64,000 nucleotides of DNA from Morganella morganii H1r (GTDB lineage Bacteria > Pseudomonadota > Gammaproteobacteria > Enterobacterales > Enterobacteriaceae), in contig NZ_AYMP01000006.1 in assembly GCF_000633515.1 (NCBI RefSeq), forward strand, positions 124,001 to 188,000, given 5' to 3'. Both the position numbers and the translations under genes were made by a program. Shown piece by piece: positions 46,024 through 54,349 of the stretch (the stretch's first letter is position 1; each line of letters begins with the position of its first letter). The notes beneath the pieces are model-generated. The model searched no databases, was not told where the DNA came from, and saw nothing but the letters and a program-made list of their open reading frames with translations.

Positions 46024-46214
46024 ACATCTTCAACGCGGGGTGCATAGTAGTGTGGCAGGGCGGGTTTGTCAAAATGAAAAATGACTTTTTGAATCGTTCG
46101 CTTTGTTTGTGATCACTTTGCGGAAAATAACAGCGAAAAAGGTTAATTTTGCCTGTAAATCAGTCAGTCAGAAAAATAAAAACGGGTAAACAGAAATTGC
46201 CGGATGACAGAAAC

Positions 46215-46241
46215 GAAAAAGCCCGCTCAGTGAGCGGGCTC
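46215..46241 (-). terminator. Terminator of tRNA-Asn copy 2
   Basis: GAGCCCGCT, loop, AGCGGGCTTTTTC on the reverse strand, eight bases after the tRNA 3' end. Confidence 0.9.
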
Positions 46242-46248
46242 TTAAATA

Positions 46249-46324
46249 TGGCTCCTCCAGCTGGACTTGAACCAGCGACATACGGATTAACAGTCCGCCG
46301 TTCTACCGACTGAACTATGGAGGA
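46249..46324 (-). tRNA. tRNA-Asn (GTT), copy 2
   Basis: Same 76-base tRNA-Asn with anticodon GTT and encoded CCA, reverse strand. It has its own downstream hairpin terminator, which suggests independent transcription. Confidence 0.95.
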
Positions 46325-46532
46325 AGCGTGTTCTCTGTGAGAACGGGATGCATAGTAATGTGGTCAGAACGGATTGTCAAAGCGAAAATCAGCGATTGCG
46401 ATCTGTTTGCCGCACTTATGAGCACATCGGCGGAATAATCATCAAAATCACAGGGTTAACAGATATAAATCCGGTTTTTAAATTCGCCGGACGATAAAAA
46501 GGGCAGTACGGGGAAATGAAACAGCGGAAATG

Positions 46533-46562
46533 AAAAAAAGCCTGCTCAGTGAGCAGGCTTTT
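46533..46562 (-). terminator. Terminator of tRNA-Asn copy 3
   Basis: AAGCCTGCTC, loop, GAGCAGGCTTTTTTTC on the reverse strand, immediately after copy 3. Confidence 0.9.
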
Positions 46563-46567
46563 AAATT

Positions 46568-46643
46568 TGGCTCCTCCAGCTGGACTTGAACCAGCGACAT
46601 ACGGATTAACAGTCCGCCGTTCTACCGACTGAACTATGGAGGA
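46568..46643 (-). tRNA. tRNA-Asn (GTT), copy 3
   Basis: 76-base tRNA-Asn, anticodon GTT, identical by eye to copies 2 and 4, reverse strand with encoded CCA. Confidence 0.95.
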
Positions 46644-46856
46644 ATTGCGTTCTCGTGAGAACGGGGTGAATCATAGCTATCCTGCGGCAGCTTGTAAAGG
46701 GCAAAATGCAAAAAAATGACTGAGTGGCTAAGGCTTGAACAATTGCGGCTGAAACAGTACGGATTCTGCTGTTCTGTAAGCCGTGTCCGGTGCTGTCTGA
46801 ATATTTTAATGGCTTTCGTGCAGGAAGGGGCGGTTCCGGTTTCCGGCGGGCAGAAA

Positions 46857-46884
46857 CGAAAAAGCCCGCTAATTGAGCGGGCTC
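46857..46884 (-). terminator. Terminator of tRNA-Asn copy 4
   Basis: GAGCCCGCT, loop, AGCGGGCTTTTTCG on the reverse strand, just after copy 4. Confidence 0.9.
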
Positions 46885-46891
46885 TTGAATC

Positions 46892-46967
46892 TGGCTCCTC
46901 CAGCTGGACTTGAACCAGCGACATACGGATTAACAGTCCGCCGTTCTACCGACTGAACTATGGAGGA
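46892..46967 (-). tRNA. tRNA-Asn (GTT), copy 4
   Basis: Fourth copy of tRNA-Asn (GTT), 76 bases including CCA, reverse strand. The four copies are spaced 301, 319 and 324 bases apart. Confidence 0.95.
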
Positions 46968-47096
46968 AGCGAGTTCCCGTGGGAACGAGGCGCATATTAA
47001 CGGGGTGCCCCGGTTGTGTCAACGGGAAAAAGATAATTTTATTCTGTTTGCTCAGCAAGTAACCCGGGTGAATAAAAAACAGGCATAAACAGTGGC

Positions 47097-47606
47097 TTAA
47101 GCCGCGCCTTTCATCCAGTGAGAGCGTGGTTTCTCCGGATGCGCTTCCGGGTACGCCATCAGATGCAGATCATAAAATGACACGGTACCTTTTGTTTCTG
47201 TCATATGGCGGATCGCCTGTTTCAGTGATTCACTGACCTGCGGGTGGTCAAGTAACACCGCCAGGGTTTCCGGAGGTACTGCTTCGCTGACAAACCATTC
47301 GCCGTTGTAGCACACCCGCAAATCCAGGACACCGATATCCGAAAAGCGGTAAACCGGTTTGACCTCAAACAGCAGAACCGCAGCCATTACCAGAAACAGG
47401 GCACTGAAACCGAGCAGCCAGTAAAAACCGAAGTAGGGTGCGTAATAAATAAGAACACCCAGCACAAGATAAGACACCACCATCGCCAGACATAAATAAG
47501 GATAGGTGCGGATAAAATGACTGCTGAAGCGGGGTTTTCCGTCCCGTTTCTCACGCTGATTAATATTATCAAGGGCGCCGGTAATAAGTGTTCTGACGAC
47601 ATCCAT
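47097..47606 (-). CDS. ylaC: YlaC-family inner-membrane protein
   Basis: A 169-residue protein resembling E. coli YlaC: the start LITGALDNINQREKRDGKPRFSSHFIR, the RVCYNGEWFVSEAVP segment and KGTVSFYDL match the pattern. Two membrane helices lie near residues 40-60 and 65-82. The function is unknown. GGAGG lies eight bases before the ATG. It is convergent with the tRNA-Asn group only in position, not in transcription (same strand). Confidence 0.85.
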   Translation of the reverse strand: MDVVRTLITGALDNINQREKRDGKPRFSSHFIRTYPYLCLAMVVSYLVLGVLIYYAPYFGFYWLLGFSALFLVMAAVLLFEVKPVYRFSDIGVLDLRVCYNGEWFVSEAVPPETLAVLLDHPQVSESLKQAIRHMTETKGTVSFYDLHLMAYPEAHPEKPRSHWMKGAA

Positions 47607-48066
47607 ATAAATGACCTCCGCAGGTCTGCTGACTGTTCTGATACATTATATTAACATGTCAGGCATACAACCGCGCAGAACAGTTACAGGGTTTGTGAGG
47701 GAGAACTGTTATGGTGCGGGGATTATTAAGAATAGTCTTATTTGGCTTAAGACAGGTGTATTTATCCGTTCAATACGCTGAAATTGCAGGCAATCAGACA
47801 AACAAAAATGCATAAATATGAGCGCTTTCACTTTTTTTAAAATTCACGGTAATAAATCAGTTGCTATTCATCCTCACTCATGAGTTAATGTTTGCGGCCC
47901 TAAAAAGAGCAGCTTTATGTATGACAACTGAGTTTGAGCGTTTAAGTTGAGTGTTATCCAGGATAGCCTTTGACCGTTTCATATGCTGTGTGCCTCCATT
48001 TAGTTTTTGCTTCCGGCCAGTACCTGCCAAAATGGCAATGCATTTATTTATATATAGGAAAGTCAC
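47607..48066 (+). promoter_or_regulatory. Upstream region and probable long 5' leader of the cold-shock gene
   Basis: No gene is visible. The roughly 200 bases before the csp start are rich in short complementary stretches, like the long structured leaders of cspA-family genes that switch fold with temperature. I could not place the promoter or a perfect cold box. A 112-codon reverse frame here has no homologous look and is rejected. Confidence 0.45.
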
Positions 48067-48279
48067 ATGTCTGACAAAATGAAAGGTCAAGTTAAGTGGT
48101 TCAACGAATCTAAAGGCTTTGGTTTCATCACTCCAGCTGATGGCAGCAAAGATGTTTTCGTTCACTTCTCTGCCATTCAGGGCGCAGGTTTCAAAACCCT
48201 GGGCGAAGGCCAGCAAGTAGAATTCACCATCGAGAATGGTGCTAAAGGCCCGGCTGCAGCTAACGTAACTCCGCTGTAA
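48067..48279 (+). CDS. Cold-shock family protein, CspC/CspE-like
   Basis: A 70-residue OB-fold RNA/DNA chaperone. RNP1 (KGFGFITP) and RNP2 (VFVHFSAIQ) are both intact. The sequence is nearer to E. coli CspC and CspE ([20 protein letters not shown]) than to CspA. Such proteins melt RNA hairpins and act as antiterminators. AGGAAA precedes the ATG, and a terminator follows within 22 bases, so it is monocistronic. Confidence 0.95.
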   Translation: MSDKMKGQVKWFNESKGFGFITPADGSKDVFVHFSAIQGAGFKTLGEGQQVEFTIENGAKGPAAANVTPL

Positions 48280-48300
48280 GATATAGCCAAACCGAATTCC

Positions 48301-48332
48301 AAGCCTGCCGCGTAAGTGGCGGGCTTTTTTTA
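48301..48332 (+). terminator. Terminator after the cold-shock gene
   Basis: AAGCCTGCC, eight-base loop, GGCGGGCTT followed by a run of T. Confidence 0.9.
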
Positions 48333-48382
48333 TATCTGATGTTTATGTTTATCACCTTATCGTGATCACCGGGAGCGGGTTT

Positions 48383-48577
48383 ATGCAGATTAACGACACG
48401 GTTTATGTTAAAACGGATGCAGAAGAGCCCCGCGAAGGCCGGATATTGCTGATTGAACCGTTCAGTGAAGGGGTGATGTACCTGGTGGCATTGCCGGAAT
48501 ATCCGGAGGGGATTTGGTTTTTTAATGAAAAAGAGGGCGGGGACGGGGTATTTATCACGCCGAAAAATGATTTCTGA
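48383..48577 (+). CDS. dsrB: DsrB-like small protein
   Basis: A 64-residue protein whose [39 protein letters not shown] and GVFITPK segments line up with E. coli DsrB, a small protein of unknown function encoded next to the DsrA RNA. I start at ATG 48383, eight bases after GGGAG; a GTG at 48362 would add seven residues. No DsrA-like RNA was recognised beside it. Confidence 0.8.
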   Translation: MQINDTVYVKTDAEEPREGRILLIEPFSEGVMYLVALPEYPEGIWFFNEKEGGDGVFITPKNDF

Positions 48578-48925
48578 CTTTACATATTTTCGCGGACATC
48601 CTATACTCCGCGCATCTTTTCTGAACAGAGGACCCGGATTTGGACAGTCACAGTTATAACTCAATTAACTGATCCGGCACACCTTTCTCTTCTGAAACTG
48701 TCTGCCGGAATGATGATGGCGGGCAGCACCTTTCTGCGGTACTGCACTTTTTGATTGATACAGATGATCCACCGGTTCCCGGTCGTATCACTGCAACAGG
48801 TATGCAGTATGTTTATTGTTTCTCACGCACTCTTTCCTCCCGGTTACTGAGCAGAATTTTCAGTTATTTTTACGTTTTCTGCTGTTAACACCTGACGCCA
48901 TGGCGTCTTTCGGGTGGAGGTTACT
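48578..48925 (+). promoter_or_regulatory. Long leader of mgtC with short open frames and a pre-SD hairpin
   Basis: About 350 bases without a normal gene. It contains two short open frames, 48710-48754 (14 codons) and 48802-48888 (28 codons, rich in aromatic residues and cysteine), and a hairpin GACGC-CATG-GCGTC at 48894-48907 that extends through flanking CACC/GGGTG to just before the mgtC ribosome binding site. mgtC leaders in Salmonella are attenuators that respond to ATP and proline; the short frames here have no proline codons, so any attenuation signal would differ. This is inference. Confidence 0.45.
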
Positions 48926-49621
48926 ATGTTTGCAATTCCTTATTTACTCAATTTACTGGCGGCGCTGGCTCTTGGCGCACTGATCGGCGCGGAGCGTCAG
49001 TGGCGTCAGCGGATGGCCGGTCTGCGCACCAATGCACTGGTAGCAGTAGGTGCCGCTGTATTTATCTTAAGTTCGGTGACCACATCACCGGACAGCCCGG
49101 GGCGTATTGCCGCACAGGTGGTTTCCGGGATCGGTTTTCTCGGGGCCGGGGTGATTATGCGTGAAGGCATGAATATCCGCGGACTGAATACTGCGGCAAC
49201 GTTATGGTGCTCAGCCGGTATTGGTGTGTTGTGCGGGCTGGGCGAATTCGGTCCGGCAGTGACGGCGGCACTGGTTATCTTATGTGCCAATATTTTGCTG
49301 CGCGAAGCCGCACAGCGCATCAATGCCCGGCCGGTTATTCACGCCACGGATCTGGTGCAGGACTATAAAATCCGTGCCGTCTGCAATGAAAAAGATGAGA
49401 TTCTGGTCAGAACGGTGATCCTCCAGGCACTGAATGGTTCACATGTCAGGTTGCATTCACTCAGCAGTGCGGATACGTCCGGCGGAAAGCTGGAAGTGTG
49501 TGCGGAAGTCCGTGCCACACCGGCGGAGCAGAAGGAGATAGAAGGTATTGTCTGCCGGGTCAGTCTGGAAAGAAGTGTCAGTGCGGTCAACTGGATGATT
49601 GCGTCTGAACTGCCGGTCTGA
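48926..49621 (+). CDS. mgtC: MgtC, virulence-associated inner-membrane protein
   Basis: A 231-residue membrane protein matching Salmonella MgtC over the whole membrane domain: ALGALIGAERQWRQRMAGLRTNALVAVGAA, SGIGFLGAGVIMREGMNIRGLNTAATLWCSAGIG and ILLREAAQRIN, with five or so helices, then a cytoplasmic ACT-like domain. In Salmonella MgtC limits the F1Fo ATP synthase and phosphate uptake, and supports survival in macrophages and at low magnesium. The start ATG 48926 follows GGAGG at 48917-48921. No mgtB lies next to it. Confidence 0.93.
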   Translation: MFAIPYLLNLLAALALGALIGAERQWRQRMAGLRTNALVAVGAAVFILSSVTTSPDSPGRIAAQVVSGIGFLGAGVIMREGMNIRGLNTAATLWCSAGIGVLCGLGEFGPAVTAALVILCANILLREAAQRINARPVIHATDLVQDYKIRAVCNEKDEILVRTVILQALNGSHVRLHSLSSADTSGGKLEVCAEVRATPAEQKEIEGIVCRVSLERSVSAVNWMIASELPV

Positions 49622-49682
49622 GGATTTTTTGTACACTGCTCAGTGAACAGAGGAATTATTTTAATAAAATCTTAAGCTTTGT

Positions 49683-49709
49683 GCCGGTGGATAATCCACC
49701 GGCTTTATT
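49683..49709 (+). terminator. Terminator after mgtC
   Basis: GCCGGTGG, ATAAT loop region, CCACCGGC followed by TTTATT. Confidence 0.85.
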
Positions 49710-51336
49710 CTGTGTATCAACAGAATATTTATATTTAGTAATATTTTTTGATGGGGAAGACGCGGTGTTTTTTACTCATTTTAAGAATAAAGCACCAAAT
49801 TCTCAGTTTTCCGCGTGATGGAAAATACCTTTTCCGTGTCACACTACAAAGAATTTTTTGTGACCGTAAAGCGGGATCCCGGGACGGAGAGCGTGATTTC
49901 TGTTATCAGTATCGGCCCGGATTTAAGAAAGTTTTCAGAAAAACAGCAATTAAATGTGATGACAGTCACAACCCGGTAACATTCCTGCCATCAGCAGGTG
50001 TCAGTATAAAAAGCGCGAAATCGCAAATTTTGATCTGCGTACCGGTCTTCAGACCCGGGGAATAAAATGCACCGTTCTGCCGGGCTGGATAGCGTGAAAT
50101 GATTACTCAAAATTCGTACTCAGCCGCAGTACACTTCTAATTTGTAAAAAAAAAAGTATATAGTAACTATAAGTTACTATACTTATGGGTATTACTTCAG
50201 AGATGACCGCACAAAGCAATGCTACATTTAATTAACGACTGTGCTAATAGGAAAATACCGGGATTGTGATGGCATGATGTCATTTCGGTGACAGCAGGGT
50301 GTTAATGTGTTTTTCAGAACAGCAACCAGCGTATCAGAGAGGCCGCTGAGTTTATAAAAGTATCCGCCGGACGTATATACATAACCTTATCCGCTCCGTA
50401 AAGACAAATAAGTGAGCATATAAAAAGAAAGAGACATTATTTTTAATAAGAAATAAAGAGGAACGAGAATAGAAAATCGGAAAAATAAATTAAATTCATT
50501 TAATCTTCAGTTGTCTTCCTGCCGAATAAATAACCCGCGCCAACATTAGATAATTTTATGTTTTGATGTCCGGAATGTCTGTTTTTTGTTAAAAATAACT
50601 AAACATTGATCCGCCGGGGTATCATGTCATGCCCGCAGTTACACTTTGTTATATTCTTATCATAAACCGTACAAAAAAGGACTAAATCGCACGTTATATC
50701 ACCATCCCCGTGGAAAAAAAGTGTTTTATACCGCTATTTTTACCATGTGTTCTCATTCTGAATGGTGTAAGACGGAGTTTCCTAATAAAGTACATTGATC
50801 TGAATCAATATATATCCGTACATTATGTGATTGGTGCAATGGACTTGAGACACACACATTTTGAGTCATATTTACCTGAAGATTATTGGCATTTAGCTTA
50901 TGGGAGTTATAAATGCGGTGAGTATTTGGGATATGGTGAGACAAAATATAATTAATAGTAAAATTGTACTAATGCATACTGGGATGTTTATCTTTATCAG
51001 CCAAAAACAAACATCAGTGGCTTGAATAGTTAAATTTGTGGTGCATAATAAATAACGTCTATAAATGATATAAGATGATTCAGACATTAAATAAGCTGAT
51101 GCTGATTTTAATCGTTACTTTTATTGTTTACAGGTATTCCTGATATGCATTTAATTTAAGTTTACTTTTGTGTGTTTCGCACGCATGCCGGATATTTATA
51201 TGGATTGGCAGTAAACAATGGAATGAGCTTCTCCGGTATTTATAACATTACGTAAAACAGGATCTCCGGTATCACACAGCGCCGGAGATAGTTTCTGCTG
51301 TACTTTGATGCTGCTGATATTCGGAAAGGAAAAAAA
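49710..51336. promoter_or_regulatory. Long AT-rich region upstream of flhDC
   Basis: About 1.6 kb without a convincing gene. It should carry the class I promoter of flhDC and the binding sites for its many regulators. Small open frames (49748-50065, 50710-50955) do not look like real proteins. An inverted repeat at 50154-50184 is listed separately. The length is much greater than an ordinary promoter and could hide an RNA gene that I cannot identify. Confidence 0.5.
50154..50184. repeat. Operator-like inverted repeat in the flhDC upstream region
   Basis: TAGTAACT-ATA-AGTTACTA is a perfect dyad of eight-base arms, extended by AAGTA on the left and TACTT on the right. It follows a run of ten A. 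The symmetry and AT content look like a repressor site, but no regulator can be named. Confidence 0.55.
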
Positions 51337-51690
51337 ATGAGCCAGACGACTGATTTTCTGAAGCATATTTATGATATTAACCTCTCATACCTGCTGTTAG
51401 CCCAAAAACTTATCGCTCAGGAAAAAGCTTCTGCCATGTTCCGCTTAGGCATTAACGATGCAATGGCAACTACGTTAGCAAACCTTACGCTCTCTCAATT
51501 GGTCAAATTAGCGGAAACCAACCAGCTAATCTGTCAGTTCAGATTTGAAAGCAGCGACACTATTGAAAAACTCACACGTGATTCCCGCGTGGATGAACTA
51601 CAACAGGTTCATACCGGAATTTTACTGTCAACCCGCCTGCTGCAAACGCACGGCGCGGCTGGCACTGACTCACACGCAAGAAAAAGATAA
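51337..51690 (+). CDS. flhD: FlhD, flagellar master regulator subunit
   Basis: FlhD with FlhC activates the class II flagellar genes. The 117-residue sequence [30 protein letters not shown]...[28 protein letters not shown] is highly conserved across enterics. The SD GGAAAGGA precedes the ATG. flhC follows after five bases. Confidence 0.97.
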   Translation: MSQTTDFLKHIYDINLSYLLLAQKLIAQEKASAMFRLGINDAMATTLANLTLSQLVKLAETNQLICQFRFESSDTIEKLTRDSRVDELQQVHTGILLSTRLLQTHGAAGTDSHARKR

Positions 51691-51695
51691 GTATC

Positions 51696-52277
51696 ATGGC
51701 CGAAAAAAGTATCATCAAAGAGGCTCAGGATATCCGTCTCGCGATGGAATTAATCTCTCTGGGTGCTCGTCTTCAGATGTTGGAAAGTGAAACACAAATC
51801 AGCCGCGGACGCCTGATCCGTCTGTACAAAGAGCTGCGCGGATGCCCGCCCCCGAAAGGCATGCTGCCGTTTTCCACCGACTGGTTTATGACATGGGAGC
51901 AAAATATTCATGCCTCCATGTTTTATAACGCTTACGAGTTTCTGATGAACAGCGGACAGTGCTCCGGTGTTGATGTGATAGTAAAGGCGTACCGGCTCTA
52001 CCTGGAGCAGTGTCCGCCGGTTCCCGGTGAAGAGCCGCTACTGGCGCTGACCCGTGCCTGGACGCTGGTGCGTTTTGTGGAGAGCGGTATGCTGCAGCGT
52101 TCTGTCTGCAGTTGCTGCAGCGGGTCATTTATCACCTACGCTCATATCCCCGAAAACAGCTTTACCTGCAGTTTGTGCCAGCCGCCGTCACGGGCAATAA
52201 AAAAACGTAAACTTTCCGCGCTTCCCGCCGATATTACGCTATATCGAGAGGATGGCATTGCCAAAGCGGTAATGTGA
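51696..52277 (+). CDS. flhC: FlhC, flagellar master regulator subunit
   Basis: A 193-residue DNA-binding partner of FlhD. The four zinc-binding cysteines are present as CSCC and CSLC near residues 138-160. The start [30 protein letters not shown] matches the family. A hairpin lies between this gene and motA. Confidence 0.97.
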   Translation: MAEKSIIKEAQDIRLAMELISLGARLQMLESETQISRGRLIRLYKELRGCPPPKGMLPFSTDWFMTWEQNIHASMFYNAYEFLMNSGQCSGVDVIVKAYRLYLEQCPPVPGEEPLLALTRAWTLVRFVESGMLQRSVCSCCSGSFITYAHIPENSFTCSLCQPPSRAIKKRKLSALPADITLYREDGIAKAVM

Positions 52278-52294
52278 CCGGATTGAGTTGGTAA

Positions 52295-52317
52295 ACAGGC
52301 AAACCCGTTTTGCCTGT
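52295..52317 (+). terminator. Terminator or attenuator between flhC and motA
   Basis: ACAGGCAAA, five-base loop, TTTGCCTGT, then CTTTCC. The short T-run makes it a partial terminator, which would separate flhDC from the class II motA operon. Confidence 0.7.
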
Positions 52318-52376
52318 CTTTCCTGAAAATTCCCTTTGACAGCCATCCGATACCTAACTGAGTTAAAGGGAATAGT

Positions 52377-53264
52377 GTGTTAATACTCATCGGATACATC
52401 ATTGTTACGGGCACGGTCATCGGCGGCTATCTGATGGTTGGCGGCCATATGGGCGCACTTTATCAACCCGCTGAATTTGTTATTATTTTAGGTGCCGGTT
52501 TTGGTGCATTTGTCGTCGGTAACAGCGGGAAATCCATTGTTGCCCTGGGTAAAGTGCTGCCGCGTCTGTTCCGGCGCTCCTCCTACAACAAAGCGATGTC
52601 AATGGATCTGATGGCGCTGTTGTTCCAGTTACTCAATAAATCCCGCCAGCAGGGGCTGCTTGCCCTGGAAAAAGATATTGAAAACCCGCAGGAAAGCGAT
52701 ATTTTTTCCCAGTACCCGCGCATTCTTAAAGACCCTGCAGCACTGATGTTTCTGGTGGATTATCTGCGTCTGATGATCACCAGTAATCTGCAAAGCCATG
52801 AAATCGAAGCCCTGATGGATGAAGAGCTGGAAACCTTCCGTCAGGAGAGCGAAGTACCTGCTTCCGGCCTGAATATGGTCGGGGATTCCATGCCGGCATT
52901 CGGTATTGTCGCCGCCGTTCTCGGGGTGGTGAATGCGCTGGGTTCCGCTGACCGTCCGGCCGGTGAGCTGGGGGCGCTGATTGCACATGCGATGGTCGGG
53001 ACATTCCTCGGTATTCTTGTCGCGTACGGCTTTATTCTGCCGCTGGCGTCACTGATCCGCCTGCGCAGCGGTGAACAGCTGAAAATGCTGGAATGCATCA
53101 AAGTCACTTTCCTTTCCTCTTTACAGGGTTATCCGCCGCAAATCGCGGTTGAATTCGGTCGTAAAGTCCTGTTCAGCGCCGATCGCCCGTCCTTTACCGA
53201 GCTGGAAGATAAAGTCCGTGAAGTAAAAGTCAGCCACCGTACCGAAGCACAGGACGGGGAGTAA
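52377..53264 (+). CDS. motA: MotA, flagellar stator subunit
   Basis: A 295-residue proton-conducting stator with four membrane helices, matching E. coli MotA ([63 protein letters not shown]). It starts at GTG 52377, six bases after AGGG, as E. coli motA also does. A weak sigma-28-like element (TCCGATAC near 52345) lies upstream. motB follows after seven bases. Confidence 0.96.
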   Translation: MLILIGYIIVTGTVIGGYLMVGGHMGALYQPAEFVIILGAGFGAFVVGNSGKSIVALGKVLPRLFRRSSYNKAMSMDLMALLFQLLNKSRQQGLLALEKDIENPQESDIFSQYPRILKDPAALMFLVDYLRLMITSNLQSHEIEALMDEELETFRQESEVPASGLNMVGDSMPAFGIVAAVLGVVNALGSADRPAGELGALIAHAMVGTFLGILVAYGFILPLASLIRLRSGEQLKMLECIKVTFLSSLQGYPPQIAVEFGRKVLFSADRPSFTELEDKVREVKVSHRTEAQDGE

Positions 53265-53271
53265 ACCGACA

Positions 53272-54273
53272 ATGAAACCGGGCAATACGCATATTATCCG
53301 CGTTAAAAAGCGGGGCGGTCACGGGCACGGCGGCGGACACGGCGGGTCATGGAAGATTGCTTACGCTGACTTTATGACGGCCATGATGGCGTTCTTCCTG
53401 GTGATGTGGCTGATTTCTATTTCCAGCCCGCAGGAACTGACGCAGATTGCGGAATACTTTCGCACCCCGCTGAAAACCGCCATTAATCCGGGAACAAAAA
53501 CCGGGGATGCCACCAACCCGATTCCGGGCGGCGGCAAAGACATCATTTATAAAGACGGTGACACCCTGCCGGACCCGGACAGTATGCAGGAGGAGCAGGG
53601 ACAGGATGAAACAGGTCGTTTTGAGAAACTGAAACAGGATCTGGAACAGGCGATTCTCAAAGACCCGCGTCTGAATGAACTGAAACCGCACCTGCTGATT
53701 GATACCACCGATGACGGGCTGCGCATCCAGATTGTCGACAGTGCCAACCGCCCGATGTTTATGGTCGGCTCCACTCATGTTGAACCGTATATGCGGGACA
53801 TTCTGCGCGCTATCGCACCGATCCTCAATGATGTACCGAACCGTATCAGCATTTCCGGTCACACCGATGACCTGCCGTATGCCAACGGCGGCAATTACAG
53901 CAACTGGGAACTGTCCGCCGAACGTGCTAATGCCTCGCGCCGTGAACTGGTACGCGGTGGTATGGCCGAAAACAAAATTCTGCGGGTGGTCGGGATGGCA
54001 TCCTCTATCCATCTGGATAAAAACGACGGGCTTGCGCCGGTGAACCGCCGCATAAGTATCATCGTTCTGAATGAGTCAGAGATGGAAAATATTCTCCATG
54101 AATACGAGGGGGCTGTTCCCATTACCGATTTACAGCAGCTGAAGCAGTTACCGGCACCGCATACAGAGATACCGGCTCCGCCGGAGATCCCGCCGGAAAG
54201 GGTGCCGGAACCGGCGGTACCGGATCAGACACCGCCGCAGAACAGCGCTGCGGCGGCAGAGATAACACAATAA
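53272..54273 (+). CDS. motB: MotB, flagellar stator subunit
   Basis: MotB anchors the stator to peptidoglycan and supplies the proton-binding Asp33 in [18 protein letters not shown]. The C-terminal OmpA-like domain has [16 protein letters not shown] and [16 protein letters not shown]. It has a histidine/glycine-rich N-terminal stretch ([10 protein letters not shown]) before the membrane helix and a proline-rich tail. It overlaps no neighbour and is followed by a strong hairpin. Confidence 0.96.
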   Translation: MKPGNTHIIRVKKRGGHGHGGGHGGSWKIAYADFMTAMMAFFLVMWLISISSPQELTQIAEYFRTPLKTAINPGTKTGDATNPIPGGGKDIIYKDGDTLPDPDSMQEEQGQDETGRFEKLKQDLEQAILKDPRLNELKPHLLIDTTDDGLRIQIVDSANRPMFMVGSTHVEPYMRDILRAIAPILNDVPNRISISGHTDDLPYANGGNYSNWELSAERANASRRELVRGGMAENKILRVVGMASSIHLDKNDGLAPVNRRISIIVLNESEMENILHEYEGAVPITDLQQLKQLPAPHTEIPAPPEIPPERVPEPAVPDQTPPQNSAAAAEITQ

Positions 54274-54281
54274 ACAGGATG

Positions 54282-54315
54282 GACAGGTACTGCCGGATCG
54301 CCGGCAGTACCTGTC
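54282..54315. repeat. Perfect 15-bp hairpin between motB and cheA
   Basis: GACAGGTACTGCCGG, loop ATCG, CCGGCAGTACCTGTC. There is no T-run after it, so it is more likely an mRNA-processing or stability element than a terminator. It separates the stator genes from the che genes. Confidence 0.7.
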
Positions 54316-54349
54316 AGCCGTAACACAAGAAAAAAATTGGATAACCGCG

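Noticed and set aside
46634..46924. Open frames over the tRNA-Asn copies (reverse 46634-46924 and forward 46716-46913)
   Set aside because: They read through the tRNA genes and terminators; the protein sequences have no family resemblance.
49748..50065. 105-codon open frame in the mgtC-flhD gap
   Set aside because: No ribosome binding site of note, composition rich in basic and cysteine residues, no recognisable pattern. Probably chance.
50710..50955. 81-codon open frame starting with GTG before flhD
   Set aside because: Starts without a good SD in AT-rich DNA, no recognisable family; left as part of the flhDC upstream region, though a degraded gene cannot be excluded.
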